From positions 1-6,578 of the forward strand of contig JAJDDL010000286.1 of assembly GCA_029260335.1 (NCBI GenBank): a DNA stretch of 6,578 bases, in the 5' to 3' direction. Source of the DNA: Phycisphaerales bacterium. GTDB taxonomy: Bacteria > Planctomycetota > Phycisphaerae > Phycisphaerales > UBA1924. Under the pieces are notes generated by a model, which was not told the DNA's origin, made no database searches, and saw nothing but the letters and a program-made list of their open reading frames with translations. The first letter of the stretch is position 1; every line of letters begins with the position of its first letter. The position numbers and the translations under genes are program-made. Shown here one piece after another: positions 5,695-6,578 of the stretch.

Positions 5695-6578
5695 TCAGTG
5701 CCGAAAAAGGCGAATACCGGTGGTATACACCGACACGTCCCGGTCATTGCACAGGTCAAAGGTATCGCTGTCGCGCTTGGAACCGCCCGGATGGACGATG
5801 AGTTTCACGCCTGAATCAACGAGCAGTTCCGGTCCGTCCGAGAATGGGAAGAAGGCGTCGCTGACCGCGATCGCTCCTGAGGCGAGGTCACCGGCTTTCT
5901 CGATCGCGACTCGGCAGGCGTTGACGCGATCCATCTGGCCCGCCCCGCCGCCGAAGAGTCGGACGCCTTTGCCATCGACGCCGCCGATGGCGATGGCGTT
6001 GGAGGTCAGCGCCCTGGCGCAGGTTTCAAGAAACGCCGCGGCGTGGAGCCGGTCGTTGTCGACCGCCGGTCCGGCTTGGTGGATCCAGGTTGCTGTATCG
6101 CTGACGTGCGCGTCGCGTTGCTGGGCGAGCATGCCGCCACGGACGGTGCGGTAGGTCCATCCCTCGGCGGGCTCGGCGATGGGCCCGACTTCCAAGAGCC
6201 GCACGTTCTTCCATCGGGTCTGAAGTCGCTCGAGCGCTGCAGGCTCGAACGCCGGGGCGATCACGACTTCGAAGAACGTGCCCTCGGCGCAGATGCGCTC
6301 GGCGGCGGGTTCGTCGATTCTGGTGTTGGTCGCGAGGATGCCGCCGAAGGCCGCAAGCGGATCGCCCGCGATGGCAAGATCGACCGCATCGCGCAGACTC
6401 GGAGCGACCGCCGCTCCGCAGGGATTCGTGTGCTTGATGACACAGGCGCCCGCAGACTCATTGGCGTGGGCCGAACGCAGCGCGATGGCGAGCCCGAGCG
6501 CGGCGTCGGCGTCGAGGATGTTGTTGTAGCACAGTTGTTTGCCGTGCAGTTGGCGGGCTTCGACGATGGAGGGCGATT
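5695..6578 (-). CDS. purH: Bifunctional PurH, C-terminal part (AICAR transformylase domain)
   Basis: PurH performs the last two steps of purine synthesis: formyl transfer from 10-formyl-THF to AICAR, and ring closure to IMP. The 293 residues in the window belong to the AICAR transformylase domain; the N-terminal IMP cyclohydrolase domain lies beyond the right edge. Landmarks, numbered from the first complete codon: K13-Q-L-C-Y-N-N, K48-H-T-N-P-C-G (the catalytic Lys-His pair), P73-L-A-A-F-G-G, F101-F-E-V-V-I-A-P. Further on come a G-G-G-A-G-Q-M-D-R loop, D-A-F-F-P-F-S-D-G, an H-P-G-G-S-K-R-D loop and the closing F-R-H tail. The frame is open without a break from 6576 to the TGA at 5697-5695, so the apparent start near 6264 is internal. 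Length and motifs indicate an intact, functional domain. Confidence 0.96.
   Translation of the reverse strand, partial: SPSIVEARQLHGKQLCYNNILDADAALGLAIALRSAHANESAGACVIKHTNPCGAAVAPSLRDAVDLAIAGDPLAAFGGILATNTRIDEPAAERICAEGTFFEVVIAPAFEPAALERLQTRWKNVRLLEVGPIAEPAEGWTYRTVRGGMLAQQRDAHVSDTATWIHQAGPAVDNDRLHAAAFLETCARALTSNAIAIGGVDGKGVRLFGGGAGQMDRVNACRVAIEKAGDLASGAIAVSDAFFPFSDGPELLVDSGVKLIVHPGGSKRDSDTFDLCNDRDVSVYTTGIRLFRH

Noticed and set aside
5695..5715. Altered PurH tail (I-R-L-F-R-H instead of the common M-R-H-F-R-H)
   Set aside because: The F-R-H end is kept, and the change is within expected family variation.
6265..6578. Apparent gap or frameshift upstream of the purH frame
   Set aside because: Translating on from 6264 to the window edge gives continuous PurH sequence (K-H-T-N-P-C-G, K-Q-L-C-Y-N-N), so the gene is intact and only cut by the window.

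Overview
The window is G+C-rich bacterial chromosomal DNA, densely coded, with short spacers and no transposase, phage gene, CRISPR array, tRNA or rRNA that I could find. My guess at the organism is a planctomycete of the Phycisphaerae type. This rests on high G+C, a GluQRS that lacks most of its zinc ligands, an HNH protein with an extra N-terminal domain, and large secreted proteins of unknown function. None of these is diagnostic, so treat the assignment as tentative.

Layout from left to right. Positions 1-92 (minus) are the first 30 codons of an unrecognised protein. Positions 209-838 (minus) encode an exported or membrane-anchored DUF192 protein. Its start overlaps by 19 nt the end of a glutamyl-Q tRNA(Asp) synthetase gene (820-1773, minus), so these two form an operon. 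A 79-nt divergent spacer with a nested inverted repeat separates them from a plus-strand operon: pterin-4a-carbinolamine dehydratase (1853-2134), a 660-residue exported ankyrin-repeat protein (2149-4131) and a small lipoprotein (4128-4715). The last two overlap in ATGA and are probably translationally coupled.

An 87-nt convergent spacer with a 9-bp perfect inverted repeat follows. Then come, on the minus strand, an HNH-family protein (4803-5498), a 196-nt spacer with small hairpins, and the C-terminal 293 residues of PurH (5695 to the window edge), covering much or all of the AICAR transformylase domain.

Housekeeping functions (PurH, GluQRS, PCD) make up about a third of the window. The least explained part is the ankyrin protein with its coupled lipoprotein: a candidate cell-envelope pair. 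Its roughly 330-residue N-terminal domain has conserved-looking motifs (D-K-I-G-H-F-F and a following Asn-Ala-Asp segment) that I cannot assign to a characterised family. I see no convincing evidence for a multi-gene defence system, mobile element or biosynthetic cluster.
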